Shown: positions 34,410 to 45,380 of the stretch, piece after piece
Layout: every line of letters begins with the position of its first letter
Position numbering within the stretch: the first letter of the stretch is position 1
Source of the DNA: Chitinophaga pinensis DSM 2588
GTDB lineage: Bacteria > Bacteroidota > Bacteroidia > Chitinophagales > Chitinophagaceae
Length of the DNA: 64,000 bases
NCBI RefSeq assembly: GCF_000024005.1
Contig: NC_013132.1
Coordinates: 1,916,001 to 1,980,000 of the forward strand
Direction: 5' to 3'
Translations under genes and position numbers: made by a program
The notes under the pieces: generated by a model
Database searches by the model: none
Told to the model about the DNA's origin: nothing
Seen by the model: the letters and a program-made list of their open reading frames with translations, nothing else

Positions 34410-34439
34410 AGGGTATTTCAAAAAAATGTTCAAAACATT

Positions 34440-34469
34440 TTGTTATTAATAGGGAGAAATGTACCTTTG
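34440..34469 (+). promoter_or_regulatory. rpsL-rpsG promoter (TTG-N19-TACCTTTG)
   Basis: TTG at 34440-34442 and TACCTTTG at 34462-34469 with exactly 19 bp between, the Bacteroidota housekeeping pattern. The first transcribed bases are CCCTCCCAAATT, nearly the same as at the fusA and rpsJ promoters. Confidence 0.8.
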
Positions 34470-34538
34470 CCCTCCCAAATTCCCATTCTGGGTGATTTGG
34501 ATGTCATTGTAAACCGACAGAAAAAAAACTTAGGTAGA

Positions 34539-34919
34539 ATGCCTACTATACAACAATTAGTAAGAAAAGGAAGAGAAATTATCCGGGCTAAATCCAAGTC
34601 CAGGGCTTTAGATAGCTGTCCTCAGCGTCGTGGTGTATGTACCCGTGTGTACACAACCACTCCTAAAAAGCCAAACTCTGCGCTGCGCAAGGTTGCAAAG
34701 GTGCGTTTGACAAACAAAGTAGAGGTGATTGCTTACATCCCAGGTGAAGGTCACAACCTTCAGGAGCACTCTATCGTGCTGATCCGTGGTGGTAGGGTGA
34801 AAGATCTGCCAGGTGTTCGTTACCACATCGTTCGTGGTTCTCTGGATACAGCAGGTGTGAAAGATAGAAAGCAGAGCCGTTCCAAGTATGGTACCAAAAA
34901 GGAAAAGGCTAAGAAATAA
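34539..34919 (+). CDS. rpsL: 30S ribosomal protein S12
   Basis: 126 residues from the ATG at 34539 ([13 protein letters not shown]); an upstream in-frame TTG is discarded. Decoding-centre protein. The streptomycin-relevant loop [15 protein letters not shown] and the PGVRYH segment ([17 protein letters not shown]) carry the usual residues, with no resistance-type substitution visible. First gene of the truncated str block, 33 bp before rpsG. Confidence 0.97.
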   Translation: MPTIQQLVRKGREIIRAKSKSRALDSCPQRRGVCTRVYTTTPKKPNSALRKVAKVRLTNKVEVIAYIPGEGHNLQEHSIVLIRGGRVKDLPGVRYHIVRGSLDTAGVKDRKQSRSKYGTKKEKAKK

Positions 34920-34952
34920 TATTTTTACAAATAGTTGAAATTTTCCAAATAA

Positions 34953-35420
34953 ATGAGAAAGCAAGCCGCAAAGAAGATGCCTCTGGCTCCGGATCCGCGC
35001 TTTAACGACAAACTGGTTACCCGGTTTGTTAACAACGTGATGGAACAGGGCAAAAAGAGCATTGCCTATAGGATATTTTATGATGCGATTGACAGAGTAA
35101 GCCAGATAACCAATGATAATGGTTACGAGGTTTGGAAGAAAGCTCTGGCAAACGTAACTCCTGCTGTAGAAGTTAGAAGCCGTCGTATTGGTGGTGCTAC
35201 CTTCCAGATCCCTTCTGAGGTTCGTCCTGACAGAAAGGTTTCTCTGTGCATCAAATGGTTAATCCGTTATGCTGGTGAGAGAAATGGTAAGAGCATGGCT
35301 GAGAAACTGGCTAACGAAATCGTAGCGGCAAGCAAAGGTGAAGGTGGCGCTTTCAAAAAGAAAGAAGATACTCACCGTATGGCTGAAGCGAACAAGGCAT
35401 TCTCCCACTTCAGGATCTAA
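34953..35420 (+). CDS. rpsG: 30S ribosomal protein S7
   Basis: 155 residues, full length. Starts MRKQAAKKMPLAPDPRFNDKLVTRFVNNVM, with the family motif ANVTPAVEVRSRRIGGATFQIPSEVRPDRK and SKGEGGAFKKKEDTHRMAEANKAFSHFR. Organises the 30S head and contacts E-site tRNA. A terminator follows instead of fusA, so the str operon is interrupted here. Confidence 0.97.
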   Translation: MRKQAAKKMPLAPDPRFNDKLVTRFVNNVMEQGKKSIAYRIFYDAIDRVSQITNDNGYEVWKKALANVTPAVEVRSRRIGGATFQIPSEVRPDRKVSLCIKWLIRYAGERNGKSMAEKLANEIVAASKGEGGAFKKKEDTHRMAEANKAFSHFRI

Positions 35421-35462
35421 ATCTACTGCCGCAAGGTAGATGGTTTATAAAGATATAGGAGA

Positions 35463-35502
35463 AACAACCTCCGGGCTATACCGGAGGTTGTTCTCTTTTT
35501 TT
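35463..35502 (+). terminator. Terminator of the rpsL-rpsG unit
   Basis: AACAACCTCCGG / CCGGAGGTTGTT around GCTATA, then CTCTTTTTTT. Confidence 0.92.
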
Positions 35503-36017
35503 GTGCCCGTTATTGACTGATGCCAGTCTATCCCTGAAAGCCGGCAGCACATGCCATCACTGCAGCATGACCGTTTAGACGGTTGATGAACAGCGATAAA
35601 TTGGTACACGCTTCAACCCGTTACCTGCCGACCTCGCTAGTTGTATCCAGACCATTCGACACTCTGTTGTCAGGTCTGTTGAGAGATGTTTCAGTGCACA
35701 ATTGTTTTCCCTTAGTTTATACCGGTATTCCCGATTTTTGCCACTATTCTGGTGAACAGGTTTTTTTATGTCAGATAGTAATAACTATTATCCGGCGGAT
35801 TATTCTCATGGCTTGGTATATACCATTATGACTCACCCGTGTAAAACAGGTGACGAAATGCTGTGTCTTGCTGTTTTTGACTAAGGAAGTTGTTGCCGAT
35901 GATAACGCATCGGGATGTTGTAGCTGAAAATAAATAGATTGATACTTCTTAACCTGCGGATAATATGACTGTTTCGAAGCTGGCGGGGTAGATATATTTT
36001 GCAAGGAGCAGCTACCC
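35503..36017. other. Gene-free spacer
   Basis: Between the rpsG terminator and the terminator of the collagen-like gene. Two ORFs of 80-90 codons overlap here on opposite strands, but neither looks like a protein. No repeats or RNA gene seen. Confidence 0.5.
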
Positions 36018-36057
36018 ATAAAAAAACGGCCGGACAACATTTACGTCGTCCAGCCGT
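36018..36057 (-). terminator. Terminator of the collagen-like surface operon
   Basis: On the minus strand ACGGCTGGACGAC pairs with GTTGTCCGGCCGT (G-T pairs), followed by TTTTTTT. Similar in sequence to the terminator at 4985-5029. Confidence 0.85.
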
Positions 36058-36083
36058 ACACGGTTAGCTAGTATTAAAGCGTT

Positions 36084-39000
36084 TTATCTTACGTTTACAA
36101 GTACTTTGATCAGCCCTGTATCCTGGCCATCAAAAGTTTCCAGTGCTTTTCCAATCACCTGACCTGGTTTTACTTTATCCAGATCAGCTTTCATGGCGTG
36201 ACCCGCTTTGCTGGAAGTCACCAGCAGATCGCCCCTGCGGATAGCGCCCCCTTCTCCACATACTTTAGTCGGAATAACACCGATCACACCCATTGGCACT
36301 TTATCTGCCAGTTCATCGTCAATATTTTCTTCTGTTAATAATACACCCGGTTTAGTGGCGTATACACCTGCTACCAGGGTAGAATATGGCTTGGAAGACA
36401 ATGCAACTGTTCTGTCTGCGTCCTCAGCGATCACCAGTACATCACCTGGTGCATACTGATTCACATGACCTTTTACATCAAATGCTTCTGCAACGTCCGC
36501 ACCACTGTTTTGTGTGCCACCGTTAAAGAATCCGCGACCTGCTTTGTTGATACGCGCAACGTTACCGCTGGCACTCTGGAACTGTGCGATGTTACCGGAT
36601 GCCCCCTGATGGTTGACCAATAATGTACTGCCGGTACCAGTGGTCGTGATATGTACAACAGGCAGACCGTTCGAATTGTTGAAATTTGCGAATCTTCCTG
36701 CTCTGCCACTACCAAAATTGGGGACAAATCCGGAAACAGCATTACCACCACCGTCGCAACTGGCTTCTATACCATCGCCGTTGCCACCGGCATTGGCAGT
36801 GATAGCATTGCCATTACCGTCTGTAAGTGCCAGTACCGACGGACCATTACCTGCCGCGTTGGATGCATAAAAAAGCCCTGCATAGCCACCTGTACCAGAC
36901 GACACGCCGTATATACCGGCTGTTCCAAAGTTGGCGAATTGAGAGTTCACTTCACCTTTTACCGCTGGAGAAGTACCGGTTACTCTGTCAACCAGGAAAT
37001 TGCCCGCAGTACCATTGCCGACAGTTTTCACTGTGATCACCGGATTTTCATTATCCTCGTTAAAGATTTCGAACCTTCCCGCACGGCCTTCACTGAAAGT
37101 AGGCACCCATGCATATAGGGCAGTACCTGCTCCATCGATATTGGTTTCAACACCATTGCCATCTTTGCCTGCATTCGCAGTGATCGCATTACCGTTACCA
37201 TCCGTCAGCGCGATCAGCGAAGCGCCATTACCAGCCGGATTGGAGGCATAGAACAGACCCGCACGACCACCAGTACCGGAAGAAATACCGAATACACCTG
37301 CTGCACCAAAGTTGCCAAAAATGGTATTTACTTCTGCTCTCACCGCAGCACCTACGCTGTTGTTGTTGTCAAGCAGGAAGGAAGAGGCATTACCCAGGGT
37401 ATTGTCAGGAATATTACCGTTACTGTTACTCACTACGTCCAGGATATTTGCTTCTGTATTGTCCTGGTTGAAGTTTTCAAATTTACCCGCCATACCGGTA
37501 CTGTTATTAATACCTACCTGGCCATATACACCGATACCAGTGTTGGCAGTGCTGGTAGCAACAAAACCTCTTACTCCATATCCTCCGCCATCATTACGGC
37601 CGACTACGGCACCTGCAATATCGGATGTTGTACGACCTACGATCGCTTCCCCGGCTCCGTTATTATCACCGACAATACCGGCAGATGTTTGTTCGGAGGT
37701 AATGCCATGTACGCCAAAACCTGCACCTGCACTACTTAATACACCTGTTCCATTACCGGTTGTGCTGACATTGACAACAGTACCATTACCAACAGAAGTG
37801 ACGTTCAGTGCATTGTTATTATTGGCGTTATTATTAATGTTAATACTGGCTGCGATGCCATTTACAGAAGTGGCATTCAGACCAATACCGCTGTTACTGT
37901 TGGCAAATACGCCGTAACCATTGGCGGAAGAGTTACCATATACACCAAGACCATTGGGAGTAACACCATATACGCCCCAGCCAGATCCGGCCTGAGAACC
38001 CCATACGCCGATACCCAGTCCGCCGGTACCATTGTTAATACCTCTTACTGCACTGGAAAATCCACCTGGAGCAGTACTGTTTACAATACCACGTATAGCT
38101 GCAATACTGGAAGTGGTGGTGTTATTTACCCCTTCTATAGAAGTACCATCTCCATCGTTTGTCAGTGAGAACAGGGTAGAAGCATTGTTTTCCACAGTGA
38201 CATATGGGAGCGTGAATCCGCCACCGGCAACACTTGGCAGCCAGTTGGTACCATCATACCGGAGGATCTGTCCGGCCAGAGGAGCTGTTGCTGATACGGG
38301 GATATTCTGTAACCGTACTACATTCGGATTCGGATAGGTACCACTCAGATCACCGCCTGCTGCTGCACCATTGATCTCACCCGCCGGCCCTGCCGGTCCC
38401 ACTGGTCCTACAGGACCTTGTGGACCTGCAGGGCCTGCTACGCCAGCTGCACCCGCCGGTCCTACCGGTCCTATTGGTCCGGCTACACCTGCATCACCTT
38501 GTGGGCCTGTGGCGCCTGCTGGTCCTATCGGTCCTACTGGTCCCGCTGGTCCTGCTACACCCGGATCGCCCTGTGGTCCTGTTGCACCTGCCGGACCTAC
38601 CGGACCTATTGGTCCGATGGGGCCTACCGGGCCTGGATTACCTTGTGGACCTGCTGCACCTGCGGGTCCTACCGGACCAATTGCGCCAACTGGACCTTGA
38701 GGACCAGCGACTCCTGCATCTCCTTTAGCACCCGCCGGTCCTACAGGACCAACTGGACCTGCTACACCTGGCGCTCCCTGGGGGCCAGCTGCTCCTGCAT
38801 CTCCTTTAGCGCCTGCCGGTCCTACAGGTCCTACCGGACCTGCTACACCTGGTGCTCCCTGAGGGCCAGCTGCTCCAGCCGGACCAGTATCTCCTTTGGC
38901 ACCAGCTGGTCCGGTTGCGCCGGCATCACCTTTTGCACCAGTTGGGCCAGCCGGACCCTGAGGTCCTGTGGGGCCAGCCGGGCCGGGAGTACCATTCGCA

Positions 39001-39389
39001 GCATATAATGCATAGGGAACACTCAGCAGTTCAGTGGTACCGAGGGTAACAAAGCCACTGCCGGTATTTACCTCCACTTTCAGATATTGGTTAGCATTAG
39101 CCCAGGGCACACCTGCAAAGGTGCCGGTTGTAGGGTTACCCTTACCGATCTGCAGATTGAAGAGTCCCAGTGTGCTGGTTTTCACTTCATGTGTTTCTTC
39201 ATATTGCACCGGACCGGCAGCAGAACCGCCAAGAACGGAGATACGAACAGAGATGTCTTTATTGGCGACAACCGTACCATTGGTATTGCGGACTACCGCC
39301 TGGTAATTGGTACCCGCCAGTCCGTTCTGGGCATAGGCGCCCGCACAGACAGCAGCCATTAATATGATCAGTAGATATAATTTCTTCAT
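36084..39389 (-). CDS. Collagen-like repeat surface protein
   Basis: 1101 residues with a signal peptide (1-20). Residues 21-130 form a beta domain ([35 protein letters not shown]) frequent at the start of Bacteroidota surface proteins. About 68 Gly-X-Y triplets run from 133 to 338 ([14 protein letters not shown], with GAKGDAG and GPVGPIG units). [14 protein letters not shown] hinge follows, then about 550 residues of degenerate beta repeats ([44 protein letters not shown]), and a conserved C-terminal domain ([35 protein letters not shown]). Probably a trimeric fibre on the cell surface. Last gene of the T9SS-like operon; no canonical sorting domain seen at its end. Confidence 0.9.
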   Translation of the reverse strand: MKKLYLLIILMAAVCAGAYAQNGLAGTNYQAVVRNTNGTVVANKDISVRISVLGGSAAGPVQYEETHEVKTSTLGLFNLQIGKGNPTTGTFAGVPWANANQYLKVEVNTGSGFVTLGTTELLSVPYALYAANGTPGPAGPTGPQGPAGPTGAKGDAGATGPAGAKGDTGPAGAAGPQGAPGVAGPVGPVGPAGAKGDAGAAGPQGAPGVAGPVGPVGPAGAKGDAGVAGPQGPVGAIGPVGPAGAAGPQGNPGPVGPIGPIGPVGPAGATGPQGDPGVAGPAGPVGPIGPAGATGPQGDAGVAGPIGPVGPAGAAGVAGPAGPQGPVGPVGPAGPAGEINGAAAGGDLSGTYPNPNVVRLQNIPVSATAPLAGQILRYDGTNWLPSVAGGGFTLPYVTVENNASTLFSLTNDGDGTSIEGVNNTTTSSIAAIRGIVNSTAPGGFSSAVRGINNGTGGLGIGVWGSQAGSGWGVYGVTPNGLGVYGNSSANGYGVFANSNSGIGLNATSVNGIAASININNNANNNNALNVTSVGNGTVVNVSTTGNGTGVLSSAGAGFGVHGITSEQTSAGIVGDNNGAGEAIVGRTTSDIAGAVVGRNDGGGYGVRGFVATSTANTGIGVYGQVGINNSTGMAGKFENFNQDNTEANILDVVSNSNGNIPDNTLGNASSFLLDNNNSVGAAVRAEVNTIFGNFGAAGVFGISSGTGGRAGLFYASNPAGNGASLIALTDGNGNAITANAGKDGNGVETNIDGAGTALYAWVPTFSEGRAGRFEIFNEDNENPVITVKTVGNGTAGNFLVDRVTGTSPAVKGEVNSQFANFGTAGIYGVSSGTGGYAGLFYASNAAGNGPSVLALTDGNGNAITANAGGNGDGIEASCDGGGNAVSGFVPNFGSGRAGRFANFNNSNGLPVVHITTTGTGSTLLVNHQGASGNIAQFQSASGNVARINKAGRGFFNGGTQNSGADVAEAFDVKGHVNQYAPGDVLVIAEDADRTVALSSKPYSTLVAGVYATKPGVLLTEENIDDELADKVPMGVIGVIPTKVCGEGGAIRRGDLLVTSSKAGHAMKADLDKVKPGQVIGKALETFDGQDTGLIKVLVNVR

Positions 39390-39414
39390 GGTAATGTGTT
39401 TGTATACTTAGGGG

Positions 39415-39909
39415 TTATTGTTTGGCGCGTTGGAATGATTTATTCGCAGGCGCTGTAGTGGGAGCTTTGGTTGCGGGTTTTGCAGTACTGCCGGGAGCCG
39501 GTGTCATGATGCCGGTGTTACTGCGCGCAGGTGCATTCAGATTTTCCTGTGCATTGCCCTGTGCAGGGACTTCGACGGGAGCCGGTAGTTTCACCTGTTT
39601 GGATCTTATCTCTTTTGCGGCATCTGTGGCACTTACATCAGAAGCATTTTTGCCGCTTGTTTTTTTGGTATTCAAAGCCCTGCTGCTGCGGGTTTTGGAG
39701 TTTTGAGGACGGTAGTCTGTGAATAGCTGTTCTTTGGTAGAATGGGTATTCTGGGGAGGAGGAGTCACTTTTACCTTGTTTTCCCGTTCCTTCATTTTGG
39801 CAATGTCCTCTTTAAAGTGCGGGAATAGCTTGTCTCTGGTATGTTCCTGAGCCATGCTTACGCTCAGCCCGGAAAAGAATAACGCAATCAGTAAAGCGTA
39901 CGGTTTCAT
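39415..39909 (-). CDS. Exported low-complexity protein of unknown function
   Basis: 164 residues with a signal peptide (MKPYALLIALFFSGLSVSMAQ). The rest is hydrophilic and probably disordered: Lys/Arg-rich first half (FKEDIAKMKERENKVKV), Ala/Pro/Thr-rich second half (APGSTAKPATKAPTTAPANKS). No family recognised. Located between the collagen-like and PorV-like genes, 25 and 36 bp away, so part of the same operon. Confidence 0.7.
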   Translation of the reverse strand: MKPYALLIALFFSGLSVSMAQEHTRDKLFPHFKEDIAKMKERENKVKVTPPPQNTHSTKEQLFTDYRPQNSKTRSSRALNTKKTSGKNASDVSATDAAKEIRSKQVKLPAPVEVPAQGNAQENLNAPARSNTGIMTPAPGSTAKPATKAPTTAPANKSFQRAKQ

Positions 39910-39945
39910 ATGCAGGAGTTAATGTGTGATTGATGAATGGGATTG

Positions 39946-41118
39946 TTATTTAGCGCCGCCGCCTAGGTGATAGGCGATGGTAAATTTCAGCGTCTTGCGC
40001 TGATACAGACTATTTGCCGTAGGCATGATATAGGCCATGTCAAGAGATACGCCTTTGATGCAGGTGCCTATGCCGGCTGAAAAGTGCTGCCGGTATCCTT
40101 TCTGGGGATGTTCATAAAAGTAGCCTGTACGGATAAACAGCTGGTGCTGGTAAGTGTATTCCAGTCCGCCGGCAACCGTAAATTCCCTGACTTCTTCCTG
40201 GAAGCCGCCCGGAGCGTCCCAGAAGGAGGTAAAGAGGGCTTCTGTCATGCTGCGGCCAGGATCTTTACCTTCGATGATTTCTCCGGTAGGTTGTCCATTG
40301 GCATCCACGGCATATTTAGGGGGCGTGGGGATCAGCAGTTTATTGATATCTGCCAGCAGGGTGAACTGGTGTTCTACTGTATTGACGAATGTGTATCCGC
40401 CGCCTATACGCAGATTTGCGGGAAGGAAGGCTCTACGGTCACTGTCATCCGTATAATTCAGTTTGGATCCTATGTTAGTGAAGGCAATACCCCAGGAGTA
40501 ACGGTTGCCGGCCGGATCACTTTTGCCATAATTCTGGGAATAGAGGGCAATGTCGCCCGCTACAGCGCTGGCAGGATTTTGTTGTAATCCATTGAAGCTG
40601 CCCTGTCCGAGGTCGCTCCTGATATAACGGAGGCTGATGGCGAGGGCGTAATGCGCACCGAGTTTACGCGCATACGTTGCATCTATCGCGTATTCCCTGG
40701 GTTTATACCGTTGCAGTTCGGTACCGTTATCATCTCTGAAAATGATGGTACCATTTGTAAAGTACCGCATGGATACGCCGATCGCTTCTGTATTATCCTT
40801 AAAATTTTTAAAAGCGGAAACATAGCCCATGTTGGTCCGCTGATCGCTGTTGTTGAGATCCCACATCCAGGGAGAGTAGGAGGCACTGACACCCCAGTCG
40901 TCGGCAAAGACGATTTTGGCGGCATTTGCGAACAAGGCGTTTGCATTGGGTTCAAGACCGGTAGCGGCGTCACCGGTACCGCTGCTGCGTGCATCGGGGT
41001 TGACGAGGAGGAATGCGGCGCCGGTATTAATGGTCTTGATACCTTTCACCTGGGCCATCGATCCGCTATGGGCGAGCAAACCGGCAGCACAGAGCCAAAG
41101 TGTAAAATTTTTCTTCAT
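39946..41118 (-). CDS. PorV/PorQ-like outer membrane protein (type IX secretion)
   Basis: 390 residues with a signal peptide. The family opening is clear: INTGAAFLLVNPDARSSGTGDAATGLEPNANALFANAAKIVFADDWGVSASYSPWM, which matches the FL..PDAR..G.GDA...PDAN......A pattern of PorV. It continues as a FadL-like barrel (ALAISLRYIRSDLGQG, LRIGGGYTF, QLFIRTGYFYEHPQKGYRQHFSAGIG). PorV shuttles T9SS cargo to the attachment complex. Downstream of a T9SS cargo gene, it is probably a dedicated paralogue. Confidence 0.85.
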   Translation of the reverse strand: MKKNFTLWLCAAGLLAHSGSMAQVKGIKTINTGAAFLLVNPDARSSGTGDAATGLEPNANALFANAAKIVFADDWGVSASYSPWMWDLNNSDQRTNMGYVSAFKNFKDNTEAIGVSMRYFTNGTIIFRDDNGTELQRYKPREYAIDATYARKLGAHYALAISLRYIRSDLGQGSFNGLQQNPASAVAGDIALYSQNYGKSDPAGNRYSWGIAFTNIGSKLNYTDDSDRRAFLPANLRIGGGYTFVNTVEHQFTLLADINKLLIPTPPKYAVDANGQPTGEIIEGKDPGRSMTEALFTSFWDAPGGFQEEVREFTVAGGLEYTYQHQLFIRTGYFYEHPQKGYRQHFSAGIGTCIKGVSLDMAYIMPTANSLYQRKTLKFTIAYHLGGGAK

Positions 41119-41135
41119 GATCTTGGTTTTGGAGG

Positions 41136-41636
41136 TTATTGGATCACCAGTTTCTCTTCATACATGTGACCGCCTGCTTTGAGCACTACGGTATAAATAC
41201 CGGCGGCAAACCTGTTAACCGGCAGTGTGATCAGCACTTTACCGGCGCCATAAGACCTGCTTTCCTGGTGAACGACCTGTCCGCTGCTGTTAACAATGAA
41301 AAAGACAACCGGGTTGTTGGACAGCATGTCGAACTGGAGCTTAAGCGTGGTGGAAACCGGGTTTGGGTAAAGAATAAGGTTGACAACTACTTCTGCACCT
41401 GCTGGGTTTGGGGGTAGCTCTTCTGCCTGGTGGAAGCCCTGGGTCAGCAATATGGCTGATTTTTGCAGGGAGCTGACGGTAATTTCGCCGACGGTGTACT
41501 GGAAGATATAAGGCCCTGCGGGGCCGCCACCTCCGGTACTGGCATTGACCTGTCTGTTGAGCAGCTGCGCCCTCGCGGTGGGAACGCCACCGGCAGCAAG
41601 ACACAACAGTAGGAGCTGTTTGTGGATAATCTTCAT
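41136..41636 (-). CDS. Short protein with type IX secretion type A sorting domain
   Basis: 166 residues: signal peptide to about 23, a short beta region (YIFQYTVGEITVSSLQKSAILLTQGFHQ), and a C-terminal sorting domain from about 88: LILYPNPVSTTLKLQF, VFFIVNSSGQVVHQES, AAGIYTVVLKAGGHMYEEKLVIQ. Nearly all of it is the sorting domain, so it may act as an adaptor or short surface protein instead of an enzyme. First gene of the minus-strand surface operon, 17 bp before the PorV-like gene. Confidence 0.88.
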   Translation of the reverse strand: MKIIHKQLLLLCLAAGGVPTARAQLLNRQVNASTGGGGPAGPYIFQYTVGEITVSSLQKSAILLTQGFHQAEELPPNPAGAEVVVNLILYPNPVSTTLKLQFDMLSNNPVVFFIVNSSGQVVHQESRSYGAGKVLITLPVNRFAAGIYTVVLKAGGHMYEEKLVIQ

Positions 41637-41886
41637 TTAAAGATATGTTTGGGGGTGAATAAATGACAATATAAAAGCATTCACATATGACAGTACAGCT
41701 ACAAGTAAATCAATGGTATGGGGGTCAGGACATATTAACAAGATTATATACAAATATGTTTTAAAGGGGAAAAAAATGCAATAGCAAGTTCCTGGCTGGC
41801 GGTATTCTTCTCAAAACCGGTCGGGCAGAATGGACAATTGGTTTTCAGTGTAATAACAGATCGCTGGTAAGGTGGTAAAATTGGAT

Positions 41887-41996
41887 TACCTTTGCGCCGT
41901 TAATTGTGGGGTAAAGCCCTTTCTGTAAAGGAATTCTTAAATAATGATTTGGTAAATCAACCCATTTTATTTATTGGTAAAAATCATTTACCTTTG
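41887..41996 (+). promoter_or_regulatory. Two tandem fusA promoters
   Basis: TACCTTTG occurs at 41887-41894 and again at 41989-41996, 142 and 40 bp upstream of fusA. The downstream one is followed by CCCCCCAAATTG, almost the same start as at rpsL and rpsJ. Neither has an exact TTG at -33. The remainder of 41637-42035 shows no gene. Confidence 0.65.
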
Positions 41997-42035
41997 CCCC
42001 CCAAATTGCATTAGTAATACAGTCATTTTAATATT

Positions 42036-44183
42036 ATGGCAGACTTAAAATTTCAAAGAAACTTTGGTATTGCGGCGCACATTGATGCCGGTAAAACCAC
42101 TACCACAGAGCGTATCCTGTACTACACAGGTAAATCCCACAAAATAGGGGAAGTGCACGAAGGTGCTGCCACCATGGACTGGATGGCACAGGAGCAGGAG
42201 AGAGGTATTACCATCACATCTGCTGCTACTACATGTTTCTGGAAATTCCCGACTACACAGGGAAAGCTTCAGCCAGACACTAAAGAATACAAATTCAACA
42301 TCATCGACACTCCGGGTCACGTGGACTTTACCGTTGAGGTAGAGCGTTCCCTGCGTGTACTGGATGGTCTGGTAGCACTGTTCTGCGCTGTATCTGGTGT
42401 AGAACCACAGTCTGAAACCGTTTGGCGCCAGGCTAACCGTTACCGTGTACCTCGTATCGGTTTCGTTAACAAAATGGACCGTGCGGGTGCTGACTTCCTG
42501 AACGTGGTAAAACAGGTGAAGGAAATGCTGGGTGCTAACCCTGTTCCGTTGATGCTCCCTATCGGTGCTGAAGATACTTTCAAAGGTGTGGTTGACCTGA
42601 TCACCATGAAAGGTATCATCTGGGACGAAGAAGGTAAAGGTGCTACTTACCAGGAAATCGAAATTCCTGCTGACATGAAAGATGAAGCAGAAGAATGGAG
42701 AGGTAAACTGGTAGAGGCAGTTGCTGAGTACGACGACACCCTGATGGAGAAATTCTTCGAAGATCCAAATTCAATCTCTGAAGCTGAGATCCACGAAGCT
42801 ATCCGTAAGGCTACTATCGATATCGCTATCATCCCGATGCTGTGTGGTTCTTCCTTCAAGAACAAAGGTGTTCAGAAGATGCTGGATGCGGTTTGCCGTT
42901 ACCTGCCTTCTCCACTGGATATCGAAGCAGTAAAAGGTACTAATCCTGACACTGGCGCTGAGATCGAGCGTAAACCAGATGCAAAAGAACCATTCTCTGC
43001 ACTGGCGTTCAAGATCATGACCGATCCTTTCGTAGGTCGTCTGGCGTTCTTCCGGGCTTATTCCGGTCACCTGGATGCAGGTTCTTATGTACTGAACACC
43101 CGTACTGGTAAGAACGAGCGTATCAGCCGTATCATGCAGATGCACGCCAACAAGCAGAACCCGATCGATTTCATCGAAGCTGGTGATATCGGTGCTGCTG
43201 TAGGTTTTAAAGATATCAAAACAGGTGATACCCTGTGTAACGAAGATCATCCGATCGTTCTGGAATCTATGACATTCCCTGAGCCTGTAATCCACATCGC
43301 TATCGAGCCAAAAACTCAGGCGGACATGGATAAAATGGGTCTGGCGATCGCGAAACTGGTAGAGGAAGATCCTACCCTGAAAGCAAAAACTGACGAAGAA
43401 ACCGGCCAGACTGTATTGAGCGGTATGGGTGAGCTTCACCTGGAAATCATCGTTGACCGTATGCGTCGCGAATTCAAGGTAGAAGTTAACCAGGGTGCGC
43501 CTCAGGTTGCGTTCAAAGAAGCACTGACTGGCGTTGTTACACACCGTGAAGTGTACAAGAAACAGACGGGTGGTCGTGGTAAATTCGCTGACATCCAGAT
43601 CGAGATCGGACCTGCTGATCCGGAATGGCTGAAAGAGAACGACGGTAAAACGTTCCAGTTCATCAACGATATCTTCGGTGGTTCCATTCCAAAAGAATTC
43701 GTTCCTCCGGTACAGAAAGGTTTCGAATCTGCAATGAACCAGGGTGTTCTGGCAGGCTTCCCGCTGGATAACCTGAAAGTTCGTCTGTTCGACGGTTCCT
43801 TCCACCAGGTGGATTCCGATGCAGTATCATTCGAGCTTTGTGCAAGAGCAGCTTTCCGTGAGGCTGGCCGTAAGGCGAAACCAGTTCTGCTGGAGCCAAT
43901 CATGAAGGTTGAAGTACAGACTCCTGACCAGTACATGGGTGACGTAACAGGTGACCTGAACCGTCGTCGTGGTATGCTGGAAGGTATGGAAATGAGAAAT
44001 GGTGTACAGGTAATCAAAGCTAAAGTTCCACTGAAAGAAATGTTCGGCTACGTAACTCAGCTGCGTTCCATGTCATCAGGTCGTGCGACTTCCATCATGG
44101 AGTTCTCTCATTACTCAGCAGCTCCAAACAGCATCGCTGAAGAGGAAATTGCAAAAACAAAAGGTAAAGTGAACGCTGACTAA
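42036..44183 (+). CDS. fusA: Elongation factor G
   Basis: 715 residues, full five-domain GTPase. P-loop AHIDAGKT at 14-21, switch region [29 protein letters not shown] and the domain II-V blocks ([50 protein letters not shown]). Drives translocation of tRNA and mRNA. It stands alone with its own promoters and terminator instead of following rpsG, which is unusual for the str cluster. Confidence 0.98.
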   Translation: MADLKFQRNFGIAAHIDAGKTTTTERILYYTGKSHKIGEVHEGAATMDWMAQEQERGITITSAATTCFWKFPTTQGKLQPDTKEYKFNIIDTPGHVDFTVEVERSLRVLDGLVALFCAVSGVEPQSETVWRQANRYRVPRIGFVNKMDRAGADFLNVVKQVKEMLGANPVPLMLPIGAEDTFKGVVDLITMKGIIWDEEGKGATYQEIEIPADMKDEAEEWRGKLVEAVAEYDDTLMEKFFEDPNSISEAEIHEAIRKATIDIAIIPMLCGSSFKNKGVQKMLDAVCRYLPSPLDIEAVKGTNPDTGAEIERKPDAKEPFSALAFKIMTDPFVGRLAFFRAYSGHLDAGSYVLNTRTGKNERISRIMQMHANKQNPIDFIEAGDIGAAVGFKDIKTGDTLCNEDHPIVLESMTFPEPVIHIAIEPKTQADMDKMGLAIAKLVEEDPTLKAKTDEETGQTVLSGMGELHLEIIVDRMRREFKVEVNQGAPQVAFKEALTGVVTHREVYKKQTGGRGKFADIQIEIGPADPEWLKENDGKTFQFINDIFGGSIPKEFVPPVQKGFESAMNQGVLAGFPLDNLKVRLFDGSFHQVDSDAVSFELCARAAFREAGRKAKPVLLEPIMKVEVQTPDQYMGDVTGDLNRRRGMLEGMEMRNGVQVIKAKVPLKEMFGYVTQLRSMSSGRATSIMEFSHYSAAPNSIAEEEIAKTKGKVNAD

Positions 44184-44213
44184 TTCAGATTCATTTATCA
44201 GCGTTATAGAAAG

Positions 44214-44242
44214 AGGGATGCCGTTAAGGCGTCCCTTTTTTA
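44214..44242 (+). terminator. Terminator of fusA
   Basis: AGGGATGCC pairs with GGCGTCCCT around GTTAA, then TTTTTATTTT. The following 44243-44637 is AT-rich and gene-free; it contains a 10-bp palindrome CCAAATTTGG at 44506-44515 that may be an operator. Confidence 0.9.
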
Positions 44243-44637
44243 TTTTCCAGGGGTAATGATTCCCTGAGTTGAGATCGGTTATCACCACTAGTTTAAGTAT
44301 ATGCAGATATAATTCCGCAGAAAGCCCCGATATGAAATTGTTTATACCCCAGTGAACACCTTGTCTTATCAATTGTTTGTCTTTCAGTTACAAATTTGTG
44401 TAGGATCATATACAGAATTACTTCGTCGCGATCGTTATTTACGCATTTTATAGTGATATTTTATTCATTGTCAATAAGTTTTGTCTGTATGGCAAGTGAA
44501 TGGCACCAAATTTGGGTTTCGTGAGTTGTCCCCTTTAACCCATTAGAAGTCATAGTGTAATGTTTCCGTAAGCTCCCCCTGTAGAGGGTCTTTTATAATT
44601 TTTGATGGCAAGTATTTATTCAATTAAACTTCAGAAC

Positions 44638-45237
44638 ATGAAAACAATTCGTCTCTTAACCCTTGCGCTGATGGCTTTATTCATCGGCAGTACTGCTTCT
44701 GCCCAGACCCAAAAAGGAAACCTGATGGTAGGTTCCGACATCACTGATTTCGGATTTAATTTCCAGAAGGAGAGTACGATTTTCCATGTCACCGTAAACC
44801 CTAAGCTGGCGTATTTCATTAAGGATGATCTTGCGCTGGGTGCATATGTTAACCTGGGTGTACAGACGACGGGAGGAAATGGTACGAACGTAGATTATGG
44901 TGTAGGAGCGCTGGCGCGTTATTATTTCCAGGACAAGAACATCCGTAAGATGGAGTTTTCAAAACGCGTACGTTTCTTTGGTGAGGCGAATGCGGGTTTT
45001 GGCGGAAGTAATCCGGCGAGCGGTGCATCGACCAATGGTGTACAGTTAGGTGTTGGTCCGGGTTTATCTTATTTCATTACGCCGAATGTTGCATTAGATG
45101 CGTTGGTGAAGTATGATGTGATTATTGGGGGAGGTAATTCCACTACATCACATCAGTTAAATTTCGGACTGGGTTTCCAGATTTTCCTGCCTACTGCGAA
45201 GGCGCGTGCGATCATGCGTGAGGAGATGGGTAAATAA
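44638..45237 (+). CDS. Outer membrane beta-barrel porin-like protein
   Basis: 199 residues from the ATG at 44638 (MKTIRLLTLALMALFIGSTASAQ, a clean signal peptide); the longer frame adds 12 unlikely residues. Eight or so amphipathic strands (LMVGSDITDFGFNF, LAYFIKDDLALGAYVNLGVQTTGG, VRFFGEANAGFGGSN, QLGVGPGLSYFITPNVALDALVKYDVIIGG, LNFGLGFQIFL) as in OmpW/OmpA-like small barrels. Role unknown. It begins the fusA-rpsJ insertion. Confidence 0.85.
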   Translation: MKTIRLLTLALMALFIGSTASAQTQKGNLMVGSDITDFGFNFQKESTIFHVTVNPKLAYFIKDDLALGAYVNLGVQTTGGNGTNVDYGVGALARYYFQDKNIRKMEFSKRVRFFGEANAGFGGSNPASGASTNGVQLGVGPGLSYFITPNVALDALVKYDVIIGGGNSTTSHQLNFGLGFQIFLPTAKARAIMREEMGK

Positions 45238-45339
45238 GGAAAAGGTTGCAGGGAGTTTGTCACCAGTCTCATTTGAACACACTGAATGAACTGATTGATA
45301 ATGAATAGGAATGAACAACTTTTAATGGTGAAGCGAATT

Positions 45340-45347
45340 TATCTTTA
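45340..45347 (+). promoter_or_regulatory. Candidate -7 element of micropeptide gene 1 (TATCTTTA)
   Basis: Near-match to TAnnTTTG, 34 bp before the shared leader element. Equivalent boxes are at 45677-45684 (TAATTTTA) and 46748-46755 (TAAATTAC, with TTG 22 bp upstream at 46726-46728). Confidence 0.45.
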
Positions 45348-45380
45348 TCCTGTTAGCAGGGAAGTGTATTCACTGTGAAC

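Noticed and set aside
34440..34538. 33-residue N-terminal extension of S12
   Set aside because: Begins at a TTG within the promoter; S12 proteins begin MPTIQQL.
35583..36040. Two overlapping ORFs of 82 and 89 codons on opposite strands
   Set aside because: No signal, domain or conserved-looking composition; located between two terminators.
38371..39008. Gly/Pro-rich and Cys/Tyr-rich plus-strand ORFs opposite the collagen repeats
   Set aside because: GGN-CCN triplets are self-complementary, so the antisense also reads as Gly-Pro. The minus-strand gene has a signal peptide and complete domains.
42771..43805. 344-codon ORF on the minus strand inside fusA
   Set aside because: Shadow of the fusA reading frame; composition is not protein-like and EF-G is unambiguous on the other strand.
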